A DNA stretch of 64,000 nt from Helicobacter pylori (GCF_030062585.1 NZ_CP071935.1:807034-871033); one strand, 5' to 3'; counted from the first letter of the stretch, positions 46,574 through 55,925 are shown. Numbers and translations are program-made. Notes: generated by a model not told the origin, from the sequence alone.

Positions 46574-47452
46574 ATGATTTGTGCGAGCGTCCTCCAGCAT
46601 GCTTATTGCGGCTCTAGAAAAAAAACCATAGAGCATACAGCCAACCTGCTTGAACAAGCGCTAAAAAAACACCCTAAGACCAATTTGGTGGTGTTGCAAG
46701 AATTGAACCCTTATAGTTATTTTTGCCAGAGCGAAAACCCTAAATTTTTTGATTTGGGCGAATATTTTGAAGAAGATAAGGCTTTTTTTAGTGCTTTAGC
46801 TCAAAAATTTCAAGTGGTGCTTATCGCTTCTTTGTTTGAAAAGCGTGCTAAAGGATTGTATCACAATAGCGCGGTTGTGTTTGAAAAAGATGGTTCAATC
46901 GCTGGAGTGTATCGCAAAATGCACATTCCTGATGACCCAGGGTTTTATGAAAAATTTTATTTCACGCCGGGGGATTTGGGCTTTGAGCCTATTGTTACAA
47001 GCGTGGGCAAATTAGGGCTTATGGTGTGCTGGGATCAGTGGTATCCTGAAGCAGCAAGGATCATGGCTTTAAAAGGGGCAGAAATTTTAATCTATCCTAG
47101 CGCGATAGGGTTTTTAGAAGAAGATTCTAACGAAGAAAAAAAGCGTCAGCAAAACGCATGGGAGACGATCCAAAGAGGGCATGCGATCGCTAATGGCTTG
47201 CCTTTGATTGCGACTAACAGAGTGGGCGTAGAGTTAGATCCTAGTGGGGCGATTAAGGGGGGCATTACTTTTTTTGGCTCTAGTTTTGTGGTGGGGGCTT
47301 TAGGCGAATTTTTGGCTAAAGCGAGCGATAAAGAAGAGATTTTATATGCGGAAATTGATTTAGAACGCACCGAAGAAGTGCGCCGAATGTGGCCGTTTTT
47401 AAGAGACAGACGCATTGATTTTTATAACGATTTGTTGAAACGCTATATCTAG
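46574..47452 (+). CDS. aguB: carbon-nitrogen hydrolase, N-carbamoylputrescine amidase-like
   Basis: 292 residues. The nitrilase-type triad is visible: E43 in VVLQELNP, K115 in YRKMHIPDDPGF and C152 in LMVCWDQWYPEA. DPGFYEKFYF and CWDQWYPEAAR are typical of AguB, which converts N-carbamoylputrescine to putrescine in polyamine synthesis from agmatine. Annotated in older records as beta-alanine synthetase. Three bases after the acidic peptide gene. Confidence 0.85.
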   Translation: MICASVLQHAYCGSRKKTIEHTANLLEQALKKHPKTNLVVLQELNPYSYFCQSENPKFFDLGEYFEEDKAFFSALAQKFQVVLIASLFEKRAKGLYHNSAVVFEKDGSIAGVYRKMHIPDDPGFYEKFYFTPGDLGFEPIVTSVGKLGLMVCWDQWYPEAARIMALKGAEILIYPSAIGFLEEDSNEEKKRQQNAWETIQRGHAIANGLPLIATNRVGVELDPSGAIKGGITFFGSSFVVGALGEFLAKASDKEEILYAEIDLERTEEVRRMWPFLRDRRIDFYNDLLKRYI

Positions 47453-47492
47453 TCCATTTAAGATTAGAAAATAAGGTTAGAAAGGATTAAAC

Positions 47493-47564
47493 ATGGTAGG
47501 TGTAATTTTTTGCGCTAAACAAGCGCAAAAGTTCTATCATTTTTGCGCGGTATTTTCATTTTAA
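47493..47564 (+). promoter_or_regulatory. leader with short ORF and competing hairpins upstream of the YuiF-type transporter
   Basis: ATG 47493 has AAAGGA upstream and opens a 23-codon frame ending at TAA 47564. Within it, arm A TTTTGCGCT (47508-47516) pairs perfectly with arm B AGCGCAAAA (47522-47530), and arm B also pairs with arm C TTTTGCGC (47541-47548). A-B and B-C are mutually exclusive. This is the layout of an attenuator or riboswitch-like control. A ribosome site AAGGAG (about 47565-47569) for the next gene lies beyond. The peptide has no obvious run of one amino acid. Confidence 0.45.
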
Positions 47565-47576
47565 CAAGGAGCAAAA

Positions 47577-48890
47577 GTGCTAGAAAATGGCTCTATATGG
47601 AGCAATCCTGCCTTTGTGGCTATCATTTGCATGTGCGTTCTTAGCCTTTTAAGGCTCAATGTCATGCTTTCTATGATTAGCGCGACTCTCATAGCAGGGC
47701 TTATGGGAGGGCTTGGATTGACAGAGAGTTTTAATGCGATGATAGACGGCATGAAAGGCAATTTAAACATCGCTTTAAGCTACATCCTTTTAGGGGCTTT
47801 GGCGGTAGCGATCGCTAAAAGCAACCTCATTAAAGTCGCTTTGAGTAAATTAATAGGCTTAATGGATTACAAGCGATCCACTTTTTGCTTTTTGATCGCT
47901 TTCATCGCATGTTTTTCGCAAAATTTAGTGCCGGTGCATATCGCTTTTATCCCTATTTTAATCCCCCCTCTTTTGCATTTGATGAACCGGCTAGAATTGG
48001 ATAGAAGAGCGGTCGCTTGCGCTTTAACCTTTGGCTTGCAAGCCCCCTATTTGGTGCTTCCTGTAGGGTTTGGCTTGATTTTTCAAACCACCATTTTAGA
48101 GCAATTAAAAGCCAATGGCGTTAGCACCACCATAGCGCAAATCACAGGAGTGATGTGGATAGCGGGGTTAGCGATGGTTGTTGGGCTATTTTTAGCGGTA
48201 TTAACGCTATACAAAAAACCCAGGCGCTACAAAGAAAAATCTTTTAATATAGAAGATTACGCCTCGCTTCAATTAAACTACCATGACTACTTGACTTTTA
48301 TAGGGATTATCGTGGCATTTGTGATCCAATTAGCCACCGATTCTATGCCTTTAGCCGCCTTTTTAGCGTTAGCGATTATCTTACTAGGCCGTGGCATTAA
48401 GTTTAAAGAAACAGACTCGCTTATGGATGATAGCGTGAAAATGATGGCGTTTATCGCTTTTGTGATGTTAGTGGCTAGCGGGTTTGGAGAAGTGTTGCAA
48501 AAAGTGCATGCGATAGAGGGCTTAGTGAATGCGATCACAAGCGTAGTCCAAGGGAAGTTTTTAGGGGCTTTTTTAATGCTTGTTGTAGGGCTTTTTATCA
48601 CTATGGGGATAGGGACTTCTTTTGGCACTATTCCTATCATCGCTGTGTTTTATGTCCCTTTATGCGCGAAATTAGGATTCAGCATAGAATCTACGATTTT
48701 ACTCATCGGCATAGCCGCAGCTTTAGGCGATGCAGGCTCACCGGCTAGCGATAGTACCATGGGGCCCACTTGCGGGCTTAACGCAGACAACCAACACAAT
48801 CATATTTATGACACATGCGTGCCGACTTTTTTAGTCTATAACCTCCCTTTGATTGTTTTTGGAGTGGTTGGAGCGTTACTATTAGGCTAA
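47577..48890 (+). CDS. Na+/H+ antiporter family transporter (YuiF-like)
   Basis: 437 residues from a GTG at 47577 (AAGGAG upstream). About 12 membrane helices. GTSFGTIPIIAVFYVPL and GDAGSPASDSTMGPTCGLNADNQHNHIYDTCVPTF are the conserved NhaC-superfamily segments of the YuiF branch, which in Bacillus moves amino acids (histidine) rather than sodium. Substrate here unknown. Ends by overlapping the MATE gene. Confidence 0.82.
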   Translation: MLENGSIWSNPAFVAIICMCVLSLLRLNVMLSMISATLIAGLMGGLGLTESFNAMIDGMKGNLNIALSYILLGALAVAIAKSNLIKVALSKLIGLMDYKRSTFCFLIAFIACFSQNLVPVHIAFIPILIPPLLHLMNRLELDRRAVACALTFGLQAPYLVLPVGFGLIFQTTILEQLKANGVSTTIAQITGVMWIAGLAMVVGLFLAVLTLYKKPRRYKEKSFNIEDYASLQLNYHDYLTFIGIIVAFVIQLATDSMPLAAFLALAIILLGRGIKFKETDSLMDDSVKMMAFIAFVMLVASGFGEVLQKVHAIEGLVNAITSVVQGKFLGAFLMLVVGLFITMGIGTSFGTIPIIAVFYVPLCAKLGFSIESTILLIGIAAALGDAGSPASDSTMGPTCGLNADNQHNHIYDTCVPTFLVYNLPLIVFGVVGALLLG

Positions 48891-50206
48891 TCTATCAAGT
48901 TAAGAAAATCTTTTCTTTAGCCTTACCCTCTGGGGTTAATGCTTTTTTAGATGTGCTGGTGGTCGCGCTCTCGGTTTTTTTTGTGGGCAAGATTTCGCAC
49001 CATCACATCGTGGTTTTAGGGGTGGGCTTGCAATTTTTGATGCTTTTTTATGGCATCAACACGATTTTATACACTGGCACTAACGCCATTCTTTCTAGGC
49101 TTGTGGGGGCTAGGGATTTTACTCAAATCAATCACGCTTTTTCCAGTATTTTTATAGGGGCGTTTGTGATTTGTTTGGGCGTGCTGTTTGTTTCTTATTT
49201 TTTGATTGAGCCTTTTTTAAATTGGATGCAATTACAAAATCCTTCGCGCCAATTGACGCAAGATTATTTAGAAGTCTTAGTTATTGCGCTACCGAGTATT
49301 TTTTTAAAAAATGTTTTAGTTTCAGCGCTCGCTAGCTTTTCAGACACCCTAACCCCCTTTATTGTCAAAATCATCATGGTCATCGCATGCATTTTTTTGA
49401 ATCAAGCCTTGATTTTTGGGGATTTTGGTTTTAAAGAAATGGGGATTGTAGGCTCTGCTTTAGCGAATGTGGTTGTCTCTTATTTGGAATTACTCGCGCT
49501 TAGCGTTTGGATACAAATCAAAAAAATCCCTTTAAAATTCAAAATAACCTTTCATTTTTCTTTTTTAAAAACCATGTTTAGAGTGGGTTGGCCGGCCGGG
49601 TTTGAGCGTTTATTGAGCTTGTTTTCTTTAATCCTCTTATCCAAATTTGTAGCGAGCTATGGGGATAAGGTGTTAGCGGGCATGCAAATAGGCATTAGGG
49701 TTGAAACCTTTTCGTTCATGCCCGGATTTGGGTTTATGATCGCAGCGATGGTTTTAACAGGGCAAAATTTAGGAGCGAACAAGCCAAAGATCGCCACAGA
49801 ATACGCGCATTTGATTTTAAAAATCTCGATGGGTTTAATGGGGGTTTTAGGGATTGTTTTAGTCTTATTCGCTAAAGAATTTGCGAGCCTTTTTTCTCAA
49901 GATGAAGAAGTTTTGGAAGTGGCGCGATCTTATTTGATCGCTGTGGGCCTCTCTCAAGCCCCCTTAATCGGGTATTTTGTGCTAGATGGAGTTTTTAGGG
50001 GGGCTGGCATTTCTAAAGTCTCACTATACATTAACACCTTAAGTTTATGGGGGTTAAGGATCATGCCCATTTACTTGCTTTTAATTCATCATTTTAAGGT
50101 GGAATTTATTTTTGTAGTGATCGCATCAGAAACTTTTTTGCGCTCATTCATCTATTATAAAGTTTTTTCTAAAGGCATATGGAAAAGGTGCGGGAAAAAG
50201 GCTTGA
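48881..50206 (+). CDS. MATE-family efflux protein
   Basis: About 12 membrane helices with VGWPAGFERLLSLFSLILLSK and the MATE repeats. The first ATG/GTG-type codon is GTG at 48953, but in-frame codons upstream encode KKIFSLALPSGVNAF, the conserved first MATE helix, so the GTG is too late. Going back, the best start is ATT at 48881, with GGAG 7 bases ahead (48870-48873), giving 441 residues. It overlaps the previous stop by 10 bases. AUU starts are rare (infC, pcnB). The family exports cationic drugs by H+ or Na+ exchange. Confidence 0.78.
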   Translation: MRLIYQVKKIFSLALPSGVNAFLDVLVVALSVFFVGKISHHHIVVLGVGLQFLMLFYGINTILYTGTNAILSRLVGARDFTQINHAFSSIFIGAFVICLGVLFVSYFLIEPFLNWMQLQNPSRQLTQDYLEVLVIALPSIFLKNVLVSALASFSDTLTPFIVKIIMVIACIFLNQALIFGDFGFKEMGIVGSALANVVVSYLELLALSVWIQIKKIPLKFKITFHFSFLKTMFRVGWPAGFERLLSLFSLILLSKFVASYGDKVLAGMQIGIRVETFSFMPGFGFMIAAMVLTGQNLGANKPKIATEYAHLILKISMGLMGVLGIVLVLFAKEFASLFSQDEEVLEVARSYLIAVGLSQAPLIGYFVLDGVFRGAGISKVSLYINTLSLWGLRIMPIYLLLIHHFKVEFIFVVIASETFLRSFIYYKVFSKGIWKRCGKKA

Positions 50207-51796
50207 TTATTGCTTGAGCGTAGCGGTCGTTTTGAAACGGCTTTCTCGCACCACTTGCACGCCCACTTCGCCCACATACTGAGCACTCTCTTCTATCTTT
50301 TTAGCGATCTTTCTGGCAATAATAGGCACTTGATTGTCCCTGACTTGGTTGGATTTGACAATCACTCTTAATTCTCGCCCGCTCTCCATCGCATACGCTT
50401 TTTCCACCCCATCAAATTCTAGCGCGATCTCTTCTAAAGCTTGCATGCGTTTAGCGTATTCTTCATCGCTCTTTCTTCTAGCCCCAGGACGCCCAGCAGA
50501 AAGCGCATCAGCCGCGCACACGCTCGCGCACTCCACGCTCAAAATCTCTTCATGCCCATGGTGGGCATAAATCGCATTGATCACAACCGGATCTTCTTTA
50601 TGGCGCTTGCACACCTCAACCCCTAAATTCACATGGTCTCTCCCAAGCTCTTGAGTGAGCGCTTTACCAATATCATGCAAAATACCGGCTCTTCTGGCGA
50701 GTTTTTTATCCCCCCCAAGCTGTTCTGCAATCAAGCCGGCTAAAAGAGCGACTTCTTTAGAATGCTGTAAAGCGTTTTGCCCAAAACTGGAGCGGTAACG
50801 CATTTTGCCTATTAAAATTTTAAGCTCATCTTCCATAACCCCAAGCTCCAATTCTAACACCACGCTCTCCCCTTCAGAAAGCAATTCTTTTTCCATGTTG
50901 CGCGCGACTCTGTGATAAACCTCTTCAATCCTGTTAGGCTGGATACGGCCGTCTTCTATTAAAATCTTAAGCGTCTCGCTCGCCACTTCACGCCGATAAA
51001 GATTGAAACTAGACAAACACAATTCGCTGCTGTCTTCGCTAAATTCTATATCCACCCCGCTGACCTTTTTAAACGCTTCAATGTTTTTCCCGTCTTTGCC
51101 TATCACACGACCGATATAATCTGAGCAAGGCAAAGCGATACGGCTTGTTAAATTCTCTGTCGCATAATCGCCCGCAAAACGGGCTGTCGCTTCCGCTAAA
51201 ATCGCATACGATTTTTTCTTGCCCTCTTCTTTGGCTTCTTTTTCATAACGCCTGATTAACGCGCTTTTTTGGGCTTCTAATTCTTCTTCTAATTGCTCTA
51301 AAATCATGCTTTTAATTTCATCTTTAGTGTAAGCCATGTAATTGAGCATCGCGTCTAGCGCTTTGGCTTGAGCTTCTTTACAAACAGCGCGCTGTTTTTT
51401 GAAATTTTCTTTTTCGTGTTCTAAAATTTGGCGTTCTTTTTTAAGCTCTTTTTTTTCCTTTTCTAAATAGCGTTTTTCATCTCTTACAAATTCTTTGTGT
51501 TGCGCTTCTAAATGCTTCAAATGCGCTTCTTTTTTTTCAAAATGGGTTTTGAGTTGTAAGTTTTTGTTTTCATATTGCTGTTGCAATTTGCATTCTTGGC
51601 TTTTCATGCGCATCTCTTCAGCTTCCACGAAAGATTTCGCTTGAAATTCCATTAATTTGGCTTTGGCTGAAGCGCCTTTTAAAACGGCTTGCCCTCTAGC
51701 ATAATAGATTTTTTTCATCACATAATACATGATTAGAGCGGTAATCAAACACGCTACCAAAACTTCTAATGAAATGTAAATTAACCCTCTGCTCAT
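50207..51796 (-). CDS. rny: ribonuclease Y
   Basis: 529 residues: N-terminal membrane helix (LEVLVACLITALIMYYVM), a long coiled coil (about 40-190), a KH domain (IGRVIGKDGKNIEAFKKVSGVD) and an HD domain with GILHDIGKALTQE as the metal motif. Endonuclease starting mRNA decay in bacteria without RNase E. ATG 51796 has AAGGAAAC. It overlaps the end of the cyclo-ligase gene by 101 bases on the same strand. Confidence 0.94.
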   Translation of the reverse strand: MSRGLIYISLEVLVACLITALIMYYVMKKIYYARGQAVLKGASAKAKLMEFQAKSFVEAEEMRMKSQECKLQQQYENKNLQLKTHFEKKEAHLKHLEAQHKEFVRDEKRYLEKEKKELKKERQILEHEKENFKKQRAVCKEAQAKALDAMLNYMAYTKDEIKSMILEQLEEELEAQKSALIRRYEKEAKEEGKKKSYAILAEATARFAGDYATENLTSRIALPCSDYIGRVIGKDGKNIEAFKKVSGVDIEFSEDSSELCLSSFNLYRREVASETLKILIEDGRIQPNRIEEVYHRVARNMEKELLSEGESVVLELELGVMEDELKILIGKMRYRSSFGQNALQHSKEVALLAGLIAEQLGGDKKLARRAGILHDIGKALTQELGRDHVNLGVEVCKRHKEDPVVINAIYAHHGHEEILSVECASVCAADALSAGRPGARRKSDEEYAKRMQALEEIALEFDGVEKAYAMESGRELRVIVKSNQVRDNQVPIIARKIAKKIEESAQYVGEVGVQVVRESRFKTTATLKQ

Positions 51797-52379
51797 AATG
51801 TTTCCTTCTATTATTCTTCATAACGATACGAGCATTCATGTAAAGATCCGCTTCAATGTCATAGGCGTCTGTAAGAACACCATTAGCTATCGCTAACTCC
51901 CTACTCACAAACACGATTAAGGGGCGTTTTAGTCGCCTTTTGAATAATTGGGGCAAACTCCTATCATACATGCCTAGTCCAAAACCCACGCGCCTAAAGC
52001 TTGTATCCATTCCTAAAATCGGCACGACAATACAATCTAATTCTTGCTTATAACAGCGCGACAAACTCGGCTCATCAAACCACCCCAAACGCCTTAAGGG
52101 CAACCTAAAGGGCACGATAGTAAAACCCTCTTTAGAAAAATGAGCACCTTTTTTGATGCTTTTAGGCAACCACACACGCTTATTTTTTTGTCTTAACTTC
52201 AAAATCAAAGGCCTAATGTCAAGCTCATGCCCTAACGGGCTATACAATAAAATATTTTGATAATCTTTGAGTTTCCAAAATAAAAGCTTGCAAGCCAATT
52301 TATCCCTGACTGCTTTATCTTTGGTGGGTTTAGCCCTTTTCAAGCGTTCTTTACAAAAATCTCTAAAAATCGTTTTAAT
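51696..52379 (-). CDS. 5-formyltetrahydrofolate cyclo-ligase family protein
   Basis: The family motif near the catalytic site is VGFGLGMYDRSL, with LGWFDEP and RRLGWFDE around it. The first normal start is TTG at 52343, but upstream in-frame codons IKTIFRDFCKER restore the conserved N-terminus, and an AAGGAT site lies 7 bases before an ATT at 52379 (227 residues). The C-terminal ~33 residues after ARIVMKN run into rny and have no family match, so a stop was probably lost. Makes 5,10-methenyl-THF from 5-formyl-THF. Confidence 0.75.
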   Translation of the reverse strand: MKTIFRDFCKERLKRAKPTKDKAVRDKLACKLLFWKLKDYQNILLYSPLGHELDIRPLILKLRQKNKRVWLPKSIKKGAHFSKEGFTIVPFRLPLRRLGWFDEPSLSRCYKQELDCIVVPILGMDTSFRRVGFGLGMYDRSLPQLFKRRLKRPLIVFVSRELAIANGVLTDAYDIEADLYMNARIVMKNNRRKHYEQRVNLHFIRSFGSVFDYRSNHVLCDEKNLLC

Positions 52380-52467
52380 GGTTATAATCCTTAAATTTTA
52401 GACTTACATTATAGTATAATTTTAGGTTATTAGTTACCATTTTATTATTCTTAAGGATGTGTTTATA

Positions 52468-53025
52468 ATGAGAATTAAGGCTTATTTTTTGCGTTTTATC
52501 GCGCTGGTTTTGATCGTTTTGTTGGGTTTTAGCGCTTGTAAAAATTCTCAAAAATCTCAAGATTCTCAAAACAATACCACCCAACAAGATAGCCCTAAAA
52601 CCTACACCGCTATGGATTTGAATAACCAAGAATACACCATCACAGGCGATTTAGATTCCCTCAATATCAGCCCGGATTCTAACACCCCTACCCTATTAGT
52701 TTTAAGCGCTTTAGATAATTCTTTAAAAGATTACGCCCCCAGCTTTAACATCTTAAAAAAAACTTTTAAAGATCGTTTGAGGGTGCTTATTTTACTCAAT
52801 CAACCCTATTCAAGCGATGCAATCAAAGACTTTAGCGCGCGTTCTCAAGCTGATTTGATGATTTTAAACCCTAAAGATACCGCTCTTTTTGATCATTTAA
52901 ACCATAACACTTTAAACCATTCCTTTAACATGCTCTTATACCACAAACACCAATTGATTAAAATATATCAAGGGATCGTGCCAATAGAAATGCTCCAATT
53001 TGATATTTCCAATTTAAAGGATTAA
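52468..53025 (+). CDS. lipoprotein with thioredoxin-like fold
   Basis: 185 residues from the ATG at 52468 (AAGGATG upstream). An earlier GTG at 52459 overlaps that site. Signal peptide ends in the lipobox LGFSAC. A Gln/Ser-rich linker is followed by a domain with TLLVLSALDNSLKDYAPSF and FNMLLYHKHQLIKIYQG, a TlpA/thioredoxin-like pattern without a CxxC motif, so not a redox enzyme. Ends 6 bases before ftsY. Confidence 0.72.
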   Translation: MRIKAYFLRFIALVLIVLLGFSACKNSQKSQDSQNNTTQQDSPKTYTAMDLNNQEYTITGDLDSLNISPDSNTPTLLVLSALDNSLKDYAPSFNILKKTFKDRLRVLILLNQPYSSDAIKDFSARSQADLMILNPKDTALFDHLNHNTLNHSFNMLLYHKHQLIKIYQGIVPIEMLQFDISNLKD

Positions 53026-53031
53026 AAAATC

Positions 53032-53913
53032 ATGTTTAATTTTTTCAAAAAAATTGTCAATAAAATTAAGGGCGAAGAGGCTAAAGAAAAAAAGCGTGAA
53101 AATATTCCTAAAGAGGAATTAGAAGAAATTTTGATTGGCTTTGACATCCAATACGACTTGATAGAGAGCTTGTTACAGCATTTAGGCGATTTAGTTACGC
53201 CCAAGCAACTAGAAGTCGCTTTGTTGCGTTTTGTGCGTGGGGAAAGCTATTATGATAAAACCCGCCTAAAGACCATCACCACAAAACCCTTAGTGCATTT
53301 GATCGTGGGGGTTAATGGGGCGGGTAAAACCACAACGATCGCTAAATTAGCCAAGCTTTCTTTAAAACAGCATAAAAAAGCGCTTCTTGGGGCAGGCGAT
53401 ACCTTTAGAGCGGCCGCAGTCAAACAGCTCCAATTGTGGGGCGAAAAGCTTAACATTCAAGTCATTAGCGCTAAAGAAGGGAGCGATCCAAGCTCTTTAG
53501 CTTACAACACCATAGAAAGCGCAATCGCTAAAAATATAGATGAAGTTTTTATAGACACCGCCGGGAGGCTACACAACCAGACCAACCTTAAAAACGAGCT
53601 TTCTAAAATCGCGCGCACCTGCTCTAAAGTTTTAAAAGACGCCCCCTTTTATAAATTCCTTATTTTAGACGGCACGCAAGGGAGTTCTGGTCTCACTCAA
53701 GCGAAAATTTTCCATGAGACTTTGGCGTTAGATGGCGTGATTATGACTAAGCTTGATGGCACTTCTAAAGGCGGAGCGATTTTAAGCGTGCTGTATGAGT
53801 TGAAATTACCCATTCTTTATTTAGGAATGGGCGAAAAAGAAGACGATTTGATCGCTTTTGATGAAGAACGCTTTATAGCAGACTTGGTTGATGCGGTGTT
53901 TGTGGAACAATAA
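53032..53913 (+). CDS. ftsY: signal recognition particle receptor FtsY
   Basis: 293 residues, NG domains only, without the long acidic A domain. The N-terminus [13 protein letters not shown] is an amphipathic membrane-targeting helix. GTPase motifs are GVNGAGKTT near 86-94, DTAGR near 180, and [10 protein letters not shown] near 239-248. Docks ribosome-SRP complexes at the inner membrane. Confidence 0.95.
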   Translation: MFNFFKKIVNKIKGEEAKEKKRENIPKEELEEILIGFDIQYDLIESLLQHLGDLVTPKQLEVALLRFVRGESYYDKTRLKTITTKPLVHLIVGVNGAGKTTTIAKLAKLSLKQHKKALLGAGDTFRAAAVKQLQLWGEKLNIQVISAKEGSDPSSLAYNTIESAIAKNIDEVFIDTAGRLHNQTNLKNELSKIARTCSKVLKDAPFYKFLILDGTQGSSGLTQAKIFHETLALDGVIMTKLDGTSKGGAILSVLYELKLPILYLGMGEKEDDLIAFDEERFIADLVDAVFVEQ

Positions 53914-54202
53914 ACTAAAAACCCCTAACCCCACTAACTCCAAAAGACCGCTTTTTTAAAATCTACCGCTTATTTTTTTCAAGCTCTTTTATTAGATTAT
54001 AAAAAACGCTTTTTAGCATTTTCATAAGGGGTAATTCGCTTAATTTTTGGCTCAAAATTGGGGGGGTAAAATGGTTAATTTAGCTTTATTCTCTCATTTT
54101 TAACTAATTTTAAAATATAACCCAACTCATTCTTTTTGACTGTAATCAGACATTTTTGCGAGCCATAGCGATCAATTATTAGCTAAACTTCTAAAAACTA
54201 TG
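53914..54202. other. 289-base gap after ftsY
   Basis: AT-rich with a run of seven G at 54060-54066 followed by TAAAAT. I see no convincing ORF, tRNA or strong terminator. A small RNA is possible but not supported by any structure I can fold by eye. Confidence 0.3.
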
Positions 54203-54517
54203 TTATTTCGCAAGAATAACCCTAAAACTTATATCCATGTGGTTTGCTTCTTGTAAGGCGTTACAAATCTCTGCATTTTTGGCATAAAATTCCTTCAGCG
54301 GGATATAAGAATAAAGCTTTTTGTGCACTTCATCAACCCTGCAAATTAACGGGCGCGATTCATAAATCTTGCACAGATTCGTTTCTAAATCCAAAAATTT
54401 GCACACCCCATTGCTAGCGTCAAACCCAACAAGCTCAATAATCCCGGTGATATTTTTACAGCAAAGCCCACAAGAGGTGCAAGGGAAACGATCAGGCTTT
54501 TCTTGTGATCCTTTCAT
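54203..54517 (-). CDS. YkgJ-family zinc/iron-chelating protein
   Basis: 104 residues. Cysteine motif CTSCGLCC near 18-25, then CKFLDLETNLCKIYESRPLIC further on, the signature of the YkgJ/UPF0153 family, which binds a metal or FeS cluster. Function not known. Not tightly linked to the operon behind it (68 bases). Confidence 0.82.
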   Translation of the reverse strand: MKGSQEKPDRFPCTSCGLCCKNITGIIELVGFDASNGVCKFLDLETNLCKIYESRPLICRVDEVHKKLYSYIPLKEFYAKNAEICNALQEANHMDISFRVILAK

Positions 54518-54585
54518 CTTTTTATATTCTCACCTTTAAAGCCCTTCATCTTTCAAGCCCCCAAGCGATCCCTTTTCACAGGTTT

Positions 54586-55602
54586 TCAAGACCTTTTTGA
54601 TTGGAGGGCATTTATCTGATTTTGCATGAGATTGAGGGCTTTTTGTGCTTTTTCGTTAAGCTTTTGGTGTTCGTCCATGATAGAAACTTTCAAAAAAGCG
54701 CTTAAAGTCATAAGGGTTGAAACGGTAACGCTGAGTTGATCTTTTTCTTTTTGATTGTAATGAGAGGTATCGTAGTGATGCTTTTTCATCGTGGCGATGG
54801 CATCTTGAGCAAGCGAGAAAAACAGTGCATCAAGTTTTGTGATCTGCTTAGTAAAAAGATCTGCCATTTTCCTAACGGCTTGAAGATTATCAATTATCGC
54901 ATCGGCTTTTTTGACAGCTGCTTCAACTTGAGAGAGATAAGCCTTGGCATCGTCTCGCTTTTTTTCCATTTCATCAGCACTCAAAGCTCCTAAAATAGCG
55001 AGTGCAGGCCCAGCAACAAGCCCTCCAAGTACTGCCATACCCCCAACCATACCAAAGCCACCCACAGAGAGTGCTCCACCACCAAGCCAAGCAAGGGTAG
55101 CGTTTGTCGCTGCAACACCACTAAGTTCAGCGATCGCTACACCACCAGCCGTGCTAGCAAGCATGCCCACCCCAGCGTATGCGCCATAAGCCGCAAGCAC
55201 TCCTCCTATAGCACTCCCAGCAACCGCACCGGAAACATCAAAAAAATCCACCTCACGATATTGATTGGTGATTTTTCGCGCGTCTGAAACTTGACCTTGA
55301 ATGTCTTGCATGTTGATACCTTCAATAATAATCCTACTGCGATTCAATTGGTGGAAATGATCCAAAAAGTTTGAAACCGTATGGCTTAAAACATGGAGTT
55401 TTTTATCGCCAAATCTCATAAAAGCACGCCTGCAGTCAGACTCCGCAGACTCAACCTTTTTAGTTGATTCCTCTTTTAAACTCTCTGCCTTTTTGATAAA
55501 TTCATCAGCTTCACAATCGGCATCGAGCGCATCAATCCCTTTTTTGACTCCGTATCCTGCTGCCGCTAGGGCTAGCCCTCCTAAAATAAATGGTAATGGC
55601 AT
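54586..55602 (-). CDS. unknown protein with a glycine/alanine-rich hydrophobic core
   Basis: 338 residues, not recognised. A hydrophobic N-terminal helix (residues 1-20, Gly/Ala rich, no clear cleavage site), a helical charged region (30-120), a long Gly/Ala-rich hydrophobic region (124-208, with SGVAATNATLAWLGGG and several GG zipper motifs), then coiled coil to the end. This resembles pore-forming or membrane-inserting helical proteins. AAGGAG lies ahead of the ATG, 10 bases after the 100-codon gene. Last gene of the operon. Confidence 0.65.
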   Translation of the reverse strand: MPLPFILGGLALAAAGYGVKKGIDALDADCEADEFIKKAESLKEESTKKVESAESDCRRAFMRFGDKKLHVLSHTVSNFLDHFHQLNRSRIIIEGINMQDIQGQVSDARKITNQYREVDFFDVSGAVAGSAIGGVLAAYGAYAGVGMLASTAGGVAIAELSGVAATNATLAWLGGGALSVGGFGMVGGMAVLGGLVAGPALAILGALSADEMEKKRDDAKAYLSQVEAAVKKADAIIDNLQAVRKMADLFTKQITKLDALFFSLAQDAIATMKKHHYDTSHYNQKEKDQLSVTVSTLMTLSAFLKVSIMDEHQKLNEKAQKALNLMQNQINALQSKRS

Positions 55603-55612
55603 GTTTTTCTCC

Positions 55613-55915
55613 TTAAATGTTATTTTTGATATTTTTCAAAGCTTCTAGATTTTCATCAATGCTTTTTTGAAGATCAGCGCGCATGGCTTTCTTCTGTTCT
55701 CTTGGCAAATCGCTTGCATCAAGCCGATCTTTATGACGATAAACTAAATGAAGCGCTTGACCAATGTCAATAATCTATTCAATAACGCTATCTTCAATCC
55801 CATGCGTTCTAGCGGCTTGCGCGAATTTCTCACGATCTCTTTGATTGAAAGAACCACCCTTTTCTAACGGCTCTATCACATTGGTTACAATCGCATATCT
55901 ATCATTTTTTTCCAT
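55613..55915 (-). pseudogene. 100-residue gene interrupted by an amber codon
   Basis: Reading from ATG 55915 (AAGGAG upstream), the frame runs EKNDRYAIVTNVIEPLEKGG, meets TAG at codon 47 (55775-55777), and continues in the same frame to TAA at 55613-55615, with ordinary helical charged sequence (IIDIGQALHLVYRHKDRLDA) after it. A single base change would repair it. Not recognised. 10 bases on each side to the neighbours of the same strand. It may also be a real 46-residue product or readthrough. Confidence 0.65.
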
Positions 55916-55925
55916 GTTTTCTCCT

